From contig CAWDCL010000004.1 in the NCBI GenBank assembly GCA_963800865.1, positions 2,976,001 to 3,040,000 on the forward strand: a stretch of 64,000 nucleotides of DNA, written 5' to 3'. This document shows, one piece after another, positions 46,653-56,367 of the stretch. This DNA comes from JALOKP01 sp963800865. GTDB lineage: Bacteria > Acidobacteriota > Polarisedimenticolia > J045. The notes under the pieces are model-generated. The model was not told the DNA's origin and did not search any database. It saw nothing but the letters and a program-made list of their open reading frames with translations. Each line of letters starts with the position of its first letter. Position 1 is the stretch's first letter. Position numbers and translations under genes: made by a program.

Positions 46653-47879
46653 CTAGCCGGGCCGGCGACCGAGCGCGCGCAGCGCTTCGTCCGCCATCAT
46701 GCGCTCCTCGTCGGTCGGGACGACCAGGACCGCGACCGGCGAGTCGTCCGTCGAGATCCGGCAGATCGCGTCGAACCCGCGGGCGGTGCGGTTGCGCTCG
46801 TCGTCGACGCGGATCCCCATGACCTCCAGCCCTTGCAGCGCCAGGGCGCGGACTCGCTCGCTGCCCTGGCCGACGCCCGCCGTGAAGACCACCGCGTCCG
46901 GTCCGCCCAGGGCCGCCACATAGGAGCCGATCGCCTTCCGCACGCGATAGCAGTACGCCGTGACCGCCGCCACGGCCCGCGGAACCCCCGCGTCGGCCGC
47001 CTGCAGCACCTCGCGCATGTCGCTCGAGATCCCGGAGAGCCCGAGCAGGCCGCTTGCCCGGTTCAGGATCTCCTCGCTCTGCCCGGCGGTCAGCCCCCGC
47101 TCCCGCTCGAGGAACGCCAGCACCCCCGCATCGACGTCTCCGCAGCGCGTCCCCATGATCAGCCCCTCGGCCGGCGTGAACCCCATCGTCGTGTCCACGG
47201 ATCGGCCGCGATCCACGGCGCAGAGCGACGCGCCGTTGCCGAGGTGGCAGCTCACGATCCGGAGCTCTTCCGGCCGACGGCCGAGGTACTCCGCCGCGCG
47301 CCGGCTGACCCAGGCGTGCGAGGTGCCGTGGAACCCGTACCGGCGCACGCGCAGCTCCTCGTAGTACTCCCAGGGCAGGCCGTAGAGGTACGCGTGCTCC
47401 GGCAGCGTGTGGTGAAACGCCGTGTCGAACACGGCAACCTGCGGCACGCCGGGAAGGAGCCGGCGCATCTCGCGGATGCCGGCGGCGTTGACCGGGTTGT
47501 GCAGCGGGGCGAGGGGGCTCAGCGCCTCGATCTCGGCCAGCACCTCGTCCGTCACGAGCGTCGCCCCGGTGAAGCGCTCGCCGCCGTGCACCACGCGGTG
47601 CACGACGACGCCGACTTCGCCGGCGTCGCGCATCACGCCCGTCTCCGCCGCCGTCAGGGCGCCGACCATCGCCCGGAACGCGTCGGCCATCCCGCCCTGC
47701 GGCAGGTCGCGGGCCGATTCTCCCTGCGGTCCGCGATGGGTGTGCCGCGTCCCGGCGATGCCGATCCGCTCCACTTCGCCGCGGGCCTGGCGCGACTCGT
47801 CCGCGGCGTCGAAGAAGCGATACTTGAGCGAGGACGAGCCGCAATTGACGACCAGGACGGTTCCGGGGGGGCGTTGCAT
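46653..47879 (-). CDS. ackA: Acetate kinase
   Basis: A 408-residue ASKHA-fold kinase interconverting acetyl phosphate plus ADP and acetate plus ATP. The first phosphate motif VLVVNCGSSSLKYRFFD, the second FHGTSHAWVSRRAA, the catalytic-region CHLGNGASLCAVDRG and the late VFTAGVGQGSERVR are all intact. The frame is open upstream, but the ATG at 47879 gives family length and starts at the first strand. No phosphotransacetylase gene lies next to it. It is convergent with DUF2950 and divergent from the outer-membrane protein gene. Confidence 0.96.
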   Translation of the reverse strand: MQRPPGTVLVVNCGSSSLKYRFFDAADESRQARGEVERIGIAGTRHTHRGPQGESARDLPQGGMADAFRAMVGALTAAETGVMRDAGEVGVVVHRVVHGGERFTGATLVTDEVLAEIEALSPLAPLHNPVNAAGIREMRRLLPGVPQVAVFDTAFHHTLPEHAYLYGLPWEYYEELRVRRYGFHGTSHAWVSRRAAEYLGRRPEELRIVSCHLGNGASLCAVDRGRSVDTTMGFTPAEGLIMGTRCGDVDAGVLAFLERERGLTAGQSEEILNRASGLLGLSGISSDMREVLQAADAGVPRAVAAVTAYCYRVRKAIGSYVAALGGPDAVVFTAGVGQGSERVRALALQGLEVMGIRVDDERNRTARGFDAICRISTDDSPVAVLVVPTDEERMMADEALRALGRRPG

Positions 47880-47960
47880 GCCGCCATGATAGGAGTTGGA
47901 GCCCACCGGGTACAGGAAGCGCCGCCCCGGCCGGTTTCCCGACGCCGCGGCGTCCGGTGA

Positions 47961-47966
47961 GATACT
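47961..47966 (+). promoter_or_regulatory. -10-like hexamer just before the outer-membrane protein gene
   Basis: GATACT ending 7 bases before the ATG at 47974, again close enough for a leaderless or nearly leaderless transcript. No clear -35. Confidence 0.3.
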
Positions 47967-47973
47967 CCACGCC

Positions 47974-48911
47974 ATGAAGCGCACCCGGGGAGCACGACCG
48001 CGGTGGTGGCCCGGGCTGGTCCTGCTCGGGTTCGCCGGAGCCCTCACCTGCCCGGCCGCGGCGCTGGCCCAGGAACTCGAGCCCCGCGCCTACTCCGCCT
48101 CGCCGGTCGGGGCGAACTTCGCCGTGCTCGGCTACTCCTGGTCTGGCGGCGAGGTGCTGCTCGACGCGTCGCTGCCCGTGAGCGACGTCGAGGCGCGGAT
48201 CGACAGCCTGTCCGCCGGCTACTCGCGGACCTTCGGGCTCGCCGGCCACGCGGCGAGCATCGCGGCGTTCGTTCCCTGGTTCTGGGGCACGCTGAGCGGC
48301 GACGTCGGCGAGGAACGACGGACGATCGAGCGCGTCGGCCTGGGCGACGTGCGCCTCCGTTTCGCGGTCAACCTGATCGGCGGCCCCGCGCTGTCCCCGG
48401 CCGAGTTCGCGAAGCGCCAGCAGCAGACCACGCTCGGGGTCAGCCTGTTCGTCGTCGCGCCGACGGGAGAGTACGACGACACGAAGCTGATCAACATCGG
48501 CTCGAACCGCTGGTCCTTCCGGCCCGAGCTCGGGGTCTCGATCCCGCTCGGGAAGTGGTTTCTCGAGGGGGCGGCCGGAGTCTGGCTGTACACCGACAAC
48601 ACCGACTTCTACGGCGGAGTGCGACGGGCGCAGGATCCGCTCTACCTCTGCAGGCGCACGGCGGCTACCAGTTCCGGCCGGGTTTCTGGATCGCCGCCGA
48701 CGCGAACTACTACTGGGGCGGGGCCACCACGGTGAACGGGGTCGCGAAGCACGACCTCCAGGCCAACTCGCGCTACGGCCTGACGCTGTCGGTCCGGCTG
48801 GCACCTGGCCTGTCGGCCAAGCTGGCCGTCGCCGACGGGCTGACGACCCGGGTCGGCGGCGACTTCCAGACGATCGGGGTGGCCCTCCAGTACCTCTGGA
48901 TGGACCGCTGA
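47974..48911 (+). CDS. MetA-type (phenol degradation) outer-membrane transporter-like protein, one frameshift
   Basis: About 312 residues after adding one base near 48648. A signal peptide (cleavage near AALAQELE) is followed by a beta-barrel resembling the MetA-pathway phenol-degradation family: LEPRAYSASPVGANFAVLGYSWSGG, VGLGDVRLRFAVNL and PTGEYDDTKLINIGSNRWSFRPE. The second frame supplies LQAHGGYQFRPGFWIAADANYYWGG and the terminal strands ending YLWMDR. Members are thought to form outer-membrane channels; the substrate is unknown. Confidence 0.82.
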
Positions 48912-48974
48912 AGTCGGCTTCCGACCCGGGCCTCAGCGCTCTGTCGCATCGCCTCGCCGGGGAGCGTCGTCCGG

Positions 48975-49388
48975 TCAGATCAGCCCCGCGTCCTCCAGCT
49001 CGGCCGCGAGGTCGGGCCCCATCCGCTTCGGCCGCCGGAAGAACCACGGCTGCGTCGCGGGGTCGTGCCCCTCCTCGGCCGCGATCTCCTCGCCCCACAG
49101 CGGCGCGCCGGTCGGCAGCGTGCCGGCGAGAAAGCGCCGGTCGGCCTCCGCGACCTGCGCCGAGACCGCGGTCCGGGCGGCGTCGGGCGCCACCGCCAGC
49201 GCGCCGGCGAGGATGTCGCGCAGGTCCATGTCGTTGAGCCAGTCGTCGAGCGTCAGGTCGTAGCCGTCCTCGAGCGCGTCGGCGATCGCCTCCCAGCGGT
49301 CGGCGAGGCCGGCGAGGCCCCCTTCGACCAGCCGCGACGCGACGCCGCGCTCCGCCAGGTACTCGGTGACCGGGTCGTCTTGACTCAT
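48975..49388 (-). CDS. Hypothetical acidic cytoplasmic protein
   Basis: A 137-residue protein without signal peptide or membrane helix. It is rich in Asp, Glu and Ala (DGYDLTLDDWLNDMDLRDIL), with a mostly helical prediction and a C-terminal PWFFRRPKRMGPDLAAELED segment. I do not recognise it. It starts at an ATG overlapping the stop of the upstream lipoprotein gene by 4 bases (ATGA), so the two are an operon. Confidence 0.65.
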   Translation of the reverse strand: MSQDDPVTEYLAERGVASRLVEGGLAGLADRWEAIADALEDGYDLTLDDWLNDMDLRDILAGALAVAPDAARTAVSAQVAEADRRFLAGTLPTGAPLWGEEIAAEEGHDPATQPWFFRRPKRMGPDLAAELEDAGLI

Positions 49389-49866
49389 CGTCTCTGCCTC
49401 GTCGCCTGGCGGCGGAAGTAGCGCTCGCCGTCGTTGGGAATGAAGAAGGTGCGGATCACGCCGTCCCGATCGAAGGCGATGAACGCGCCGGAGGCGCGGT
49501 CGAAGCGCGTGATCACGCCGTCGCCGCGCACGATCTCGAGCACCTCGCCGCCGGCCGGCCGGTCGCGCAGCGCCTGCGCCAGCGCGAGGTACTCCTGCGC
49601 CGAGGCGGCGCGGAACTCGGCGCCGTGCTTGGCGAAGTGCTCGGCCAGGGCGCGGGGGGTGCGGAAGCCGATCGCCTCGCGCCCCGCGGTCTGCAGCGAG
49701 CCCGGCGCGGGGGCCGGCGCCGGAGCCGGGGTGGAGGCGGGGATGGGGACGGATGCGGCAGCGGGCGTGGCGGCGGCTCCCGGGGACGCTTCCGCGGCAC
49801 GGGGCCGGCGTCGCACCCGACGAGCAGGAGCGCGAGCGTGGCCAGCCAGGGGATTCTCGGGCGCAT
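49385..49866 (-). CDS. Small lipoprotein of unknown function, one frameshift
   Basis: About 160 residues after adding one base to a four-base run at 49801-49804. The start (ATG 49866) gives a lipoprotein signal ending ATLALLLVGCDAGP with a good lipobox. The other frame continues through an Ala/Pro linker (PASTPAPAPAPAPG) to a small domain with EAIGFRTPRALAEHFAKHG and DGVIRTFFIPNDGERYF. The C-terminal domain looks like a phage-barnase-EndoU or toxin-fold-like strand pattern, but I cannot assign it. It is coupled with the next gene by ATGA. Confidence 0.68.
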
Positions 49867-49958
49867 CGACCGGCGGATCGTGCGTCCCGCCCGCGAGCCG
49901 GTCAAGCCGCTCGCGACTCGCCTCGCCCGTCCGACCCGTCCCGCGGTACCCTCCGCGC

Positions 49959-50933
49959 GTGCGTCACGCCTCCCGGCCCCGCATCGCGCCCGCCGCGCTC
50001 GTCCCGGCGCTGATCGCGTTCGCCGCACTGCCGCTCGCGGGCTGTGGCCGCGGCGGCCCGGACGACGGGCCTCCGCCGCCGCTGGTGAGCCTCGAAGCCC
50101 CGAAGGGCGAGGTCCAGGACGTCCCGGAGCTGTTCGCATGGCAGCCGGTCGCCGGCGCCGCGAGCTACCGGGTGACCGTCGGCGACGCGGACACGGTCTG
50201 GCCCCTCGTCATGGCGAGCACGACGGAAGCGCGGCTGCCGCTCCCCCCCGACAAGCGCGAGGCGATCCGCCCGGGCCGGATCCACGAGTGGTCGGTCGAG
50301 GCGCTCGATGCGGGCGGGGCGGTGATCGGTTCGGGCACCGTGCGCTTCTGGGTCGCTTCGAGCGCTTCCGCCGCGGCGGGGACGGATCCGGTACGTCCGG
50401 CGGCGCAGCCGCTCCCCGCGCTCGCGCTCGCCCGGCCGGACGGGTCCGCGATCGATCCGCTGGCCCCGGCGGGCGACGGCCGCGCCCCGCTCGCGACCGT
50501 CTTCTTCTTCACCCGCACCGACTGCCCGATCGCCAACCGCTACGCCCCGGAGATGAAGCGCCTGGTCGACGCGTACGGGCCGAAGGGGATCGCCTTCTTC
50601 ATGGTCTACGTCGATCCCGGCGAGTCGGCGGAGGCGATCGGCCGGCACCTCGCCGAGTACGGACTGCCGCTCGCGCCGCTCCGCGACCCGCGGCACGAAC
50701 TCGTCGCCGCGACCGGCGCGAAGGTCACCCCCACCGCCGCCGTCGTGACGCGGGACCGCCGCCTCGTCTACCGCGGGCGGATCGACGATCGCTACCCCGG
50801 GTTCGGCAAGGCGCTGCGCGAGCCGTCCGAACGCGACCTGGTCGCCGCCCTCGACGCGGTTCTCGCCGGCCGCGCGGTCCCACGCAGCGAGACCGAGGCG
50901 ATCGGATGCCTCATCGGAGACGTCGCCCCGTGA
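49959..50933 (+). CDS. Redoxin-domain lipoprotein
   Basis: A 324-residue lipoprotein from a GTG start, with signal and lipobox ALPLAGCGRG. A fibronectin-like strand domain (FAWQPVAGAASYRVTVG, about 50-130) is followed by a thioredoxin-fold redoxin domain with FTRTDCPIANRYAPEM, holding one active-site Cys rather than CxxC, and GAKVTPTAAVVTRDRRLVYRG. A further Cys lies near the C terminus (AIGCLIGD). The stop overlaps the GTG of the monooxygenase gene by 4 bases, a known pairing, so this protein may serve its redox chemistry. Confidence 0.86.
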   Translation: MRHASRPRIAPAALVPALIAFAALPLAGCGRGGPDDGPPPPLVSLEAPKGEVQDVPELFAWQPVAGAASYRVTVGDADTVWPLVMASTTEARLPLPPDKREAIRPGRIHEWSVEALDAGGAVIGSGTVRFWVASSASAAAGTDPVRPAAQPLPALALARPDGSAIDPLAPAGDGRAPLATVFFFTRTDCPIANRYAPEMKRLVDAYGPKGIAFFMVYVDPGESAEAIGRHLAEYGLPLAPLRDPRHELVAATGAKVTPTAAVVTRDRRLVYRGRIDDRYPGFGKALREPSERDLVAALDAVLAGRAVPRSETEAIGCLIGDVAP

Positions 50934-52975
50934 GCAGCAGCCCCGTGAGAAACGTGCGCGTGATCCGTCAGCTCCAGACCGGCGGCCCCGCGGCCCGCGG
51001 GCTCGCACGCGCGGCGCTCGGACTGGCCGCGCTCCCCGTCGCGGCCGCGCTGCTCGCCGCCTGCGGCGGAGAGCGCCGGCCGCCCGCGGCAACCCCCTGG
51101 ACCGCGCTGCCGCCCGACCCCGAGATCGCGCTCGACGCGCGCGCGCTGACCCCGCCGCCCGAGATCGCCCCGCCGGTCGAGCCCTCCCCCGCCCCGCGGC
51201 CGCGGGGCTCCGTCACCTTCGCGCGCGAGATCGCTCCGATCGTCCACGCGCACTGCGCGGTCTGTCACCACCCCGACGGCGCCGGGCCCTTCAGCCTGCT
51301 GGCCTACGACGAGGTGAAGAAGCGCGCGGGGCAGATCGCGACCGTGACGCGGTCGCGCTACATGCCCCCCTGGCAGCCGGATCACGGCACCAACGCGTGG
51401 CAGGGAGAGCGGCGCCTGTCGGCGGAGGAGATCGGCCTGCTCGCCCAGTGGGCGGAGGAGGGGGCGCCCCCCGGCGACCTCGCGCGGGCCCCGGCGCCGC
51501 CCTCGTTCCCGGCGGGGTGGACCCTCGGCGAGCCGGACGCGATCGTCAGCTTCCCGGCCCCCTACCTGCTGCGTGGCGACGGCGGCGACGTCTTCCGCAA
51601 CTTCGTGATCCCGGACGCGCTGCCCGCGTCGCACTGGGTGCGCGGCCTGGAGTTCCGCTCGGGCGGCACGCGCGCGATCCACCACGCCGAGATCCGGCTC
51701 GACGAGACGCCGGGCTCGCGGGCGCTGGACGACGCCGATCCGGTGCCCGGCTTCGAGGGGATGGAAACCGAAACCGCTCACTACCCGGAGGGCCACTTCC
51801 TCAACTGGGTACCGGGGAAGCTGCCGGCGTTCGAGCCTGCGGGCCGCGCCTGGCGGCTCGGCGCCGGGGACGACCTCGTCGTCCAGCTGCACCTGCTGCC
51901 GACCGGCAAGGAGGAGCGCGTCGCGCCGCAGATCGGGCTGCACTTCGCCGAAGAGCCGCCCACCGACGTGACCCCGCTGAACCTGCGGCTCGCCTCGCGT
52001 TCGATGGACATCCCGGCCGGCGAGGCGCGTTACGTGATCGAGGACACCTACACCCTTCCGGTCGACGTCGAGGTGCTGTCGGTGATGCCGCACGCGCACT
52101 ACCTGGGCAAGGACATGCAGGCTTGGGCGACGCTCCCCGACGGCACGAAGCAGTGGCTGGTCCGGATCCGGGACTGGGATTTCAACTGGCAGGACGAGTA
52201 CCGCTACGCCGTGCCGCTCGCGCTCCCGCGTGGGACCGTGCTGGCGATGCGCTACACCTACGACAACTCCGCGGCCAACGAGCGCAACCCGCACAAGCCG
52301 CCGGTGCGCGTGACCTACGGCCCGCGCTCGTTCGACGAGATGGGCGACCTGTGGGTCCGGGTGCGGCCGCGGGGCGAGATGGAGCGTCAGCTGCTCGGCG
52401 CGCACCAGGCGCGTCACCGCGCGCTCGAGGACGCCGCCGACGCCGAGCGCGCGCTGGCGGCGGCCGGTGCGACGCCGGACGGGCACAAGCGCGCGGCGAA
52501 GTTGTACGAGCGCGCGGGGCGCGGCGAGCGCGCGATCGTGCACCTCGAGGCCGCGTTGGCGGCCGATCCCGACGACCCGGAGGCGCACGAACTGCTCGGC
52601 CTCGCGCTGCGCCAGAAGGGGGACGGCGCGCGGGCGCTCGAGCACGTCGAGCGCGCGGCCGCGCTGCGGCCCGACGCCGCCACGACGCAGTACAACCTGG
52701 CGGGACTCTACGCCGCCGCCGGACGGCCGGCCGACGCCCGGCGGGCGCTCGAACGCGCGGTGGCGCTCGACCCGGGCTACGTCCGGGCCCGCACCCAGCT
52801 CGGCGTCGTACTGGCCCAGCAGGGGCAGTATGCCGAGGCCGTCGCCCAGCTCCGGGACGCCTCGCGCCTGTCCGGCGGGCGCGATCCGGCGGTGGAGCAG
52901 GCACTGGCGGCTGCCGAGCGCGCGGCGACCGGAGCCGGCGCGGGACCGGCCGCCGGCGGTTCGCCACGGCGGTAG
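50930..52975 (+). CDS. Haem c / copper type II monooxygenase-like lipoprotein with TPR tail
   Basis: A 681-residue lipoprotein (lipobox ALLAACGG). Order: a cytochrome c-like segment with CAVCHH, giving a CxxCH haem site near residue 105; a PHM-like copper monooxygenase region with RAIHHAEIRLD and VQLHLLPTGKEE in the first half and VMPHAHYLGKDM in the second, which fit the two copper sites; then three or four TPR repeats (EAHELLGLALRQKGDGARAL, TTQYNLAGLYAAAGRPADAR). It should act in the periplasm on an unknown substrate. Translationally coupled to the redoxin gene upstream. Confidence 0.86.
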   Translation: MSSSPVRNVRVIRQLQTGGPAARGLARAALGLAALPVAAALLAACGGERRPPAATPWTALPPDPEIALDARALTPPPEIAPPVEPSPAPRPRGSVTFAREIAPIVHAHCAVCHHPDGAGPFSLLAYDEVKKRAGQIATVTRSRYMPPWQPDHGTNAWQGERRLSAEEIGLLAQWAEEGAPPGDLARAPAPPSFPAGWTLGEPDAIVSFPAPYLLRGDGGDVFRNFVIPDALPASHWVRGLEFRSGGTRAIHHAEIRLDETPGSRALDDADPVPGFEGMETETAHYPEGHFLNWVPGKLPAFEPAGRAWRLGAGDDLVVQLHLLPTGKEERVAPQIGLHFAEEPPTDVTPLNLRLASRSMDIPAGEARYVIEDTYTLPVDVEVLSVMPHAHYLGKDMQAWATLPDGTKQWLVRIRDWDFNWQDEYRYAVPLALPRGTVLAMRYTYDNSAANERNPHKPPVRVTYGPRSFDEMGDLWVRVRPRGEMERQLLGAHQARHRALEDAADAERALAAAGATPDGHKRAAKLYERAGRGERAIVHLEAALAADPDDPEAHELLGLALRQKGDGARALEHVERAAALRPDAATTQYNLAGLYAAAGRPADARRALERAVALDPGYVRARTQLGVVLAQQGQYAEAVAQLRDASRLSGGRDPAVEQALAAAERAATGAGAGPAAGGSPRR

Positions 52976-53002
52976 AATGGGGGCGTTGAAAGGGGGGTCA
53001 TC

Positions 53003-53209
53003 ATGGCGGTCCGAATCGACCTCTCGGACGACGAAGCCACGTTCCTGCGCGAGATCGTGGAGTGGCGCCTGAAGGCGCTGCCGCTCGAGATCGCGCACAC
53101 CGACCACGCTCCCTACCGCGAGCTGCTGCGCAACGAGTCCGAGGCGCTCGAACGCGTCCTGGACCGGATCGTGCACGCCGCGGCGCCGGCGCCAGTTCAC
53201 GGGCTCTAG
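53003..53209 (+). CDS. Small hypothetical protein (68 residues)
   Basis: A short cytoplasmic, helix-rich acidic protein (VRIDLSDDEATFLREIVEWR) that looks like a small conserved hypothetical with no named domain. A run of G ahead of the ATG gives a ribosome-binding site, and TAGAAT at 52974-52979 overlaps the previous stop and could be a -10. No function is proposed. Confidence 0.6.
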   Translation: MAVRIDLSDDEATFLREIVEWRLKALPLEIAHTDHAPYRELLRNESEALERVLDRIVHAAAPAPVHGL

Positions 53210-53275
53210 CGCGCTTCGCGGAGGGGACGGGGGGTGGGCCCGGCGCAACGCGCCGTGGAGTAAGCTGGTTCTACC

Positions 53276-54479
53276 ATGTCGATCCTCACCTCCCGCACGC
53301 TGCGCCGCGTCGCGATCGTCCTGCTCCTGCTCGCCGCGGCCGTCGCGCTCCGCTACACCGTCTTCCGGACCGATCCCGTCCCGGTGACCGTCGCCCGGAT
53401 CGCGACCGGGCGCGTCGAACAGACCGTGACCAACAGCAAGGCCGGCACCGTCCAGACGCGGCAGCGCGCGTCGCTCAGTCCCGAGATGGGCGGGCTCGTG
53501 GTCGAGCTGCCGGCCCGCAAGGGGAGCCGCGTCGCGGCGGGCGAGGTCGTGCTGCGCCTCTCCGACGCCGATTACCAGGCCCAGGTCGCGCTGCAGTCAC
53601 GCTCGCTCGAGGCCGCCCAGGCAGCCGCGAACGAGGCCTGCCTGACCGCCGAGCAGGCGAAGCGCGACGACGCGCGCTACGACGCGCTGGCCCGCGAGGG
53701 GGTGATCTCGGCGGAGCTGGGCGAACAGGCGCGGTCCCGGCGCGACGCTGCCGGCGCCGGGTGCGTGGCGTCGCGCGCGCGCGTCCGCCAGGCCGAGTCG
53801 GCGCTGGCGCTGGCCCGCGCGCAGCTCGCCAAGACCGTGCTGCGCGCCCCCTTCCCCGGCGTCGTGGCCGAGCTGAAGACCGAGCTGGGCGAGTGGATCA
53901 CGCCGGCGCCCCCGGGCGTTCCGATCCCGCCCGTGATCGAGCTGATCGCCCCCGAGGAGATCTACATCTCGGCCCCGCTGGACGAGGTCGACGTCGGCAA
54001 GGTCCGCCTCGGGCAGCCCGTCCGGATCACGATGGATGCCTACCCGGGCCGGGACTTCCCCGGCAAGGTCGTGCGCGTCGCTCCCTACGTGCTCGACATC
54101 CAGGAGCAGAACCGGACCTTCGAGATCGAGGCCGAGTTCGAGGACGAGGCGTTCGCGCGCGGCCTCGTGCCGGGCGCGTCGGCCGACGTCGAGGTGATCC
54201 TCGCCGCTCAAGGACGGCGTGCTGCGGGTGCCGACCTCGGCGCTGATGGAGGGGGGCCGCGTGCTGGTCGTCGAGAGCGGCCGGCTCGTCGGCCGGCCGG
54301 TGACCACCGGGCTGCGCAACTGGGAGTTCGCCGAAGTGACCAGCGGCCTGTCGGCCGGGGACCGCGTGACCGTCTCGCTGGACCGGATGGAGGTCAAGGA
54401 GGGCGCGACGGTGCGGATCGCCGCCGAGATCTCCCCCGACGGCCGCAACTCGGGCGGGCCGAACGGACCGGCGAAGTGA
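53276..54479 (+). CDS. MacA/HlyD-type periplasmic adaptor subunit, one frameshift
   Basis: A 400-residue RND/ABC membrane-fusion protein when one extra base near 54203 is removed, joining ADVEVILA to LKDGVLRVPTSALMEGG. One N-terminal anchor (about 11-28), a lipoyl half-motif (SPEMGGLVVELPARKGSRV), a coiled-coil hairpin (about 105-190), a second lipoyl half (KTVLRAPFPGVVAEL) and a beta-barrel follow. It links the MacB-type transporter to an outer-membrane channel. The GTGA overlap with the ATPase gene shows one operon. Confidence 0.88.
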
Positions 54480-55165
54480 TCGAGCTGTCCCACGTCGAGC
54501 GCGTCTACCAGGTGGGGAACGAGGCGGTCCACGCCCTGCGCGACGTCGACCTGACGATCGAGGCGGGCGAGCACGTCGCGATCATGGGCCCATCGGGCTC
54601 GGGGAAGTCGACGCTGCTGAACATCCTGGGGGCGCTCGATCGCCCGACGGCGGGGACCTACCGCCTGGACGGGCTGGACGTCGGCGCCCTGGGCGAGGAC
54701 CGGCTGCCGGAGATCCGGCGGCACCAGATCGGCTTCGTGTTCCAGTCGTTCCACCTCGTCCCGCGCCTGACCGCGGCGGGGAACGTCGAGCTGCCGATGG
54801 TCTTCGCCGGGTTGCCGCGGAAGGAGCGCCTCGAGCGGGCCGGCCGCGCGCTGGCCGCGGTCGGGCTGACGCCGCGGGCCACGCACCGCCCGGACCAGCT
54901 CTCGGGCGGCGAGCGCCAGCGCACGGCGATCGCGCGGGCGATCGTGATGGGACCGAAGATCCTGCTCGCGGACGAGCCGACGGGGAACCTCGACAGCTCG
55001 TCGGGCAGCGAAGTGATCCGGCTGCTCGAGCGGATGAACGCCGAGGGGCTGACGCTGATCGTCGTCACCCACGACCCGGCGATCGGCTCGCGCGCGCGGC
55101 GGCGGATCCGCCTCGCCGACGGGAGCGTGGTCGAGGACGTGCGCCAGCCGGGGAGCGCGTCGTGA
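54476..55165 (+). CDS. MacB-type ABC transporter ATPase (LolD/MacB family)
   Basis: A 229-residue ATPase with Walker A MGPSGSGKSTLLNIL, Q-loop FVFQSFHLVPRLTA, signature LSGGERQRTAIARAI, Walker B ILLADEPTGNLDS and switch His in VVTHDP. It powers the FtsX-type permeases encoded downstream. Start GTG overlaps the adaptor stop and its end overlaps the first permease (GTGA), so all four genes are translated together. Confidence 0.95.
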   Translation: MIELSHVERVYQVGNEAVHALRDVDLTIEAGEHVAIMGPSGSGKSTLLNILGALDRPTAGTYRLDGLDVGALGEDRLPEIRRHQIGFVFQSFHLVPRLTAAGNVELPMVFAGLPRKERLERAGRALAAVGLTPRATHRPDQLSGGERQRTAIARAIVMGPKILLADEPTGNLDSSSGSEVIRLLERMNAEGLTLIVVTHDPAIGSRARRRIRLADGSVVEDVRQPGSAS

Positions 55166-56367
55166 AGGCCGGCGACCTGCTGCGTTTCGCGGCGGGTTCG
55201 CTCTCCGGCCACCGCCTGCGCGCCGGGCTGTCGCTGCTCGGCGTGGCGATCGGCGTCGGCTCGGTGATCCTCCTGACGAGCCTCGGCGAGGGGGCGAGGC
55301 GGTACGTCACGGGCGAGTTCGCGGTCCTGGGGAGCAACCTGCTGATCGTGATCCCGGGGAAGGTCGAGACCTCCGGCGCGCCGCCGATCTTCGGCAGCTC
55401 GACCAACGACCTGACCGTCGAGGATGCCGAGGCGGTCGAGCGGCGGGTCCCGCTCGTGCGGAGGGTCGTGCCGCTGGTGGTCGTGCTGGCCAAGGCCCAG
55501 GTCGACTCCCTCGAGCGCGACGTGGTCGTCGCCGGCGTCTCGCCGGCGATGAAGGAGGTCCGCAAGATCTCGGTGCCGATGGGGCAGTACCTCCCGGAAG
55601 GCGACCTCGACCGCGGGGCGCGGGTCGCGGTCCTCGGCGCGAAGATCAGGAACGAGCTGTTCCCGGGCCGGAACCCGCTCGGGGCCGCGATCCGGCTCGG
55701 CGACGAGCGCTTCCGCGTGATCGGCGTGATGGGACAGCGGGGGACCTCGCTCGGCGAGAACCTCGACGAGGTGATCCACGTCCCGATCGGCCAGGGACTG
55801 AAGATGGCCAACCGCCGCGGGCTGTTCCGGCTGCTGATCGAGATCACGTCGCACGAGGACGCCGAGGCGGCCAAGGCGCAGGTCCTGGCGGTGCTCAAGG
55901 AGCGCCACGGCGGCGTCGAGGACGTGACGGTCCTGACCCAGGACGCGGTCCTCTCGACGTTCAACAGGATCCTCGCGATCCTGACCGCCGCCCTGGCGGG
56001 GATCGCGGCGATCTCGCTCTCGGTGGCCGGGATCGGGATCATGAACGTGATGCTGGTCTCGGTCTCCGAGCGCACGCGGGAGATCGGGCTGCTCAAGGCG
56101 CTCGGGGTGACCCGGCGCCAGGTCGTCGCGGTCTTCCTGGCCGAGGCCGCGATCCTCTCGACGCTCGGCGGCCTGGTCGGCGTGGTGCTGGGGTTCGCGC
56201 TGGGCCGCGCCGTGATCCTCGTCTTCCCGGACTACCCGGTCGCGGCGCCGGCCTGGGCGGTCGCCGCGGCGATCGGGGTCTCGATCGCCGTCGGCCTCGT
56301 CTTCGGCGTGCTGCCGGCGCGGCGCGCGGCGGGGCTCGATCCCGTCGCCGCGCTCGCGGGGAGGTGA
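55162..56367 (+). CDS. MacB/FtsX-type ABC permease 1
   Basis: A 401-residue permease of the MacB (FtsX-like) family: first helix (GLSLLGVAIGVGSVILLTSLGEGARRYV), a large periplasmic domain (about 55-270), then three C-terminal helices (AGIGIMNVMLVSVSERTREIGLLKALG). It acts as a mechanotransmission permease with the ATPase and adaptor, exporting a drug, lipid or peptide. It has a sister gene of the same length downstream, so a heterodimer is likely. Confidence 0.94.
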   Translation: MKAGDLLRFAAGSLSGHRLRAGLSLLGVAIGVGSVILLTSLGEGARRYVTGEFAVLGSNLLIVIPGKVETSGAPPIFGSSTNDLTVEDAEAVERRVPLVRRVVPLVVVLAKAQVDSLERDVVVAGVSPAMKEVRKISVPMGQYLPEGDLDRGARVAVLGAKIRNELFPGRNPLGAAIRLGDERFRVIGVMGQRGTSLGENLDEVIHVPIGQGLKMANRRGLFRLLIEITSHEDAEAAKAQVLAVLKERHGGVEDVTVLTQDAVLSTFNRILAILTAALAGIAAISLSVAGIGIMNVMLVSVSERTREIGLLKALGVTRRQVVAVFLAEAAILSTLGGLVGVVLGFALGRAVILVFPDYPVAAPAWAVAAAIGVSIAVGLVFGVLPARRAAGLDPVAALAGR

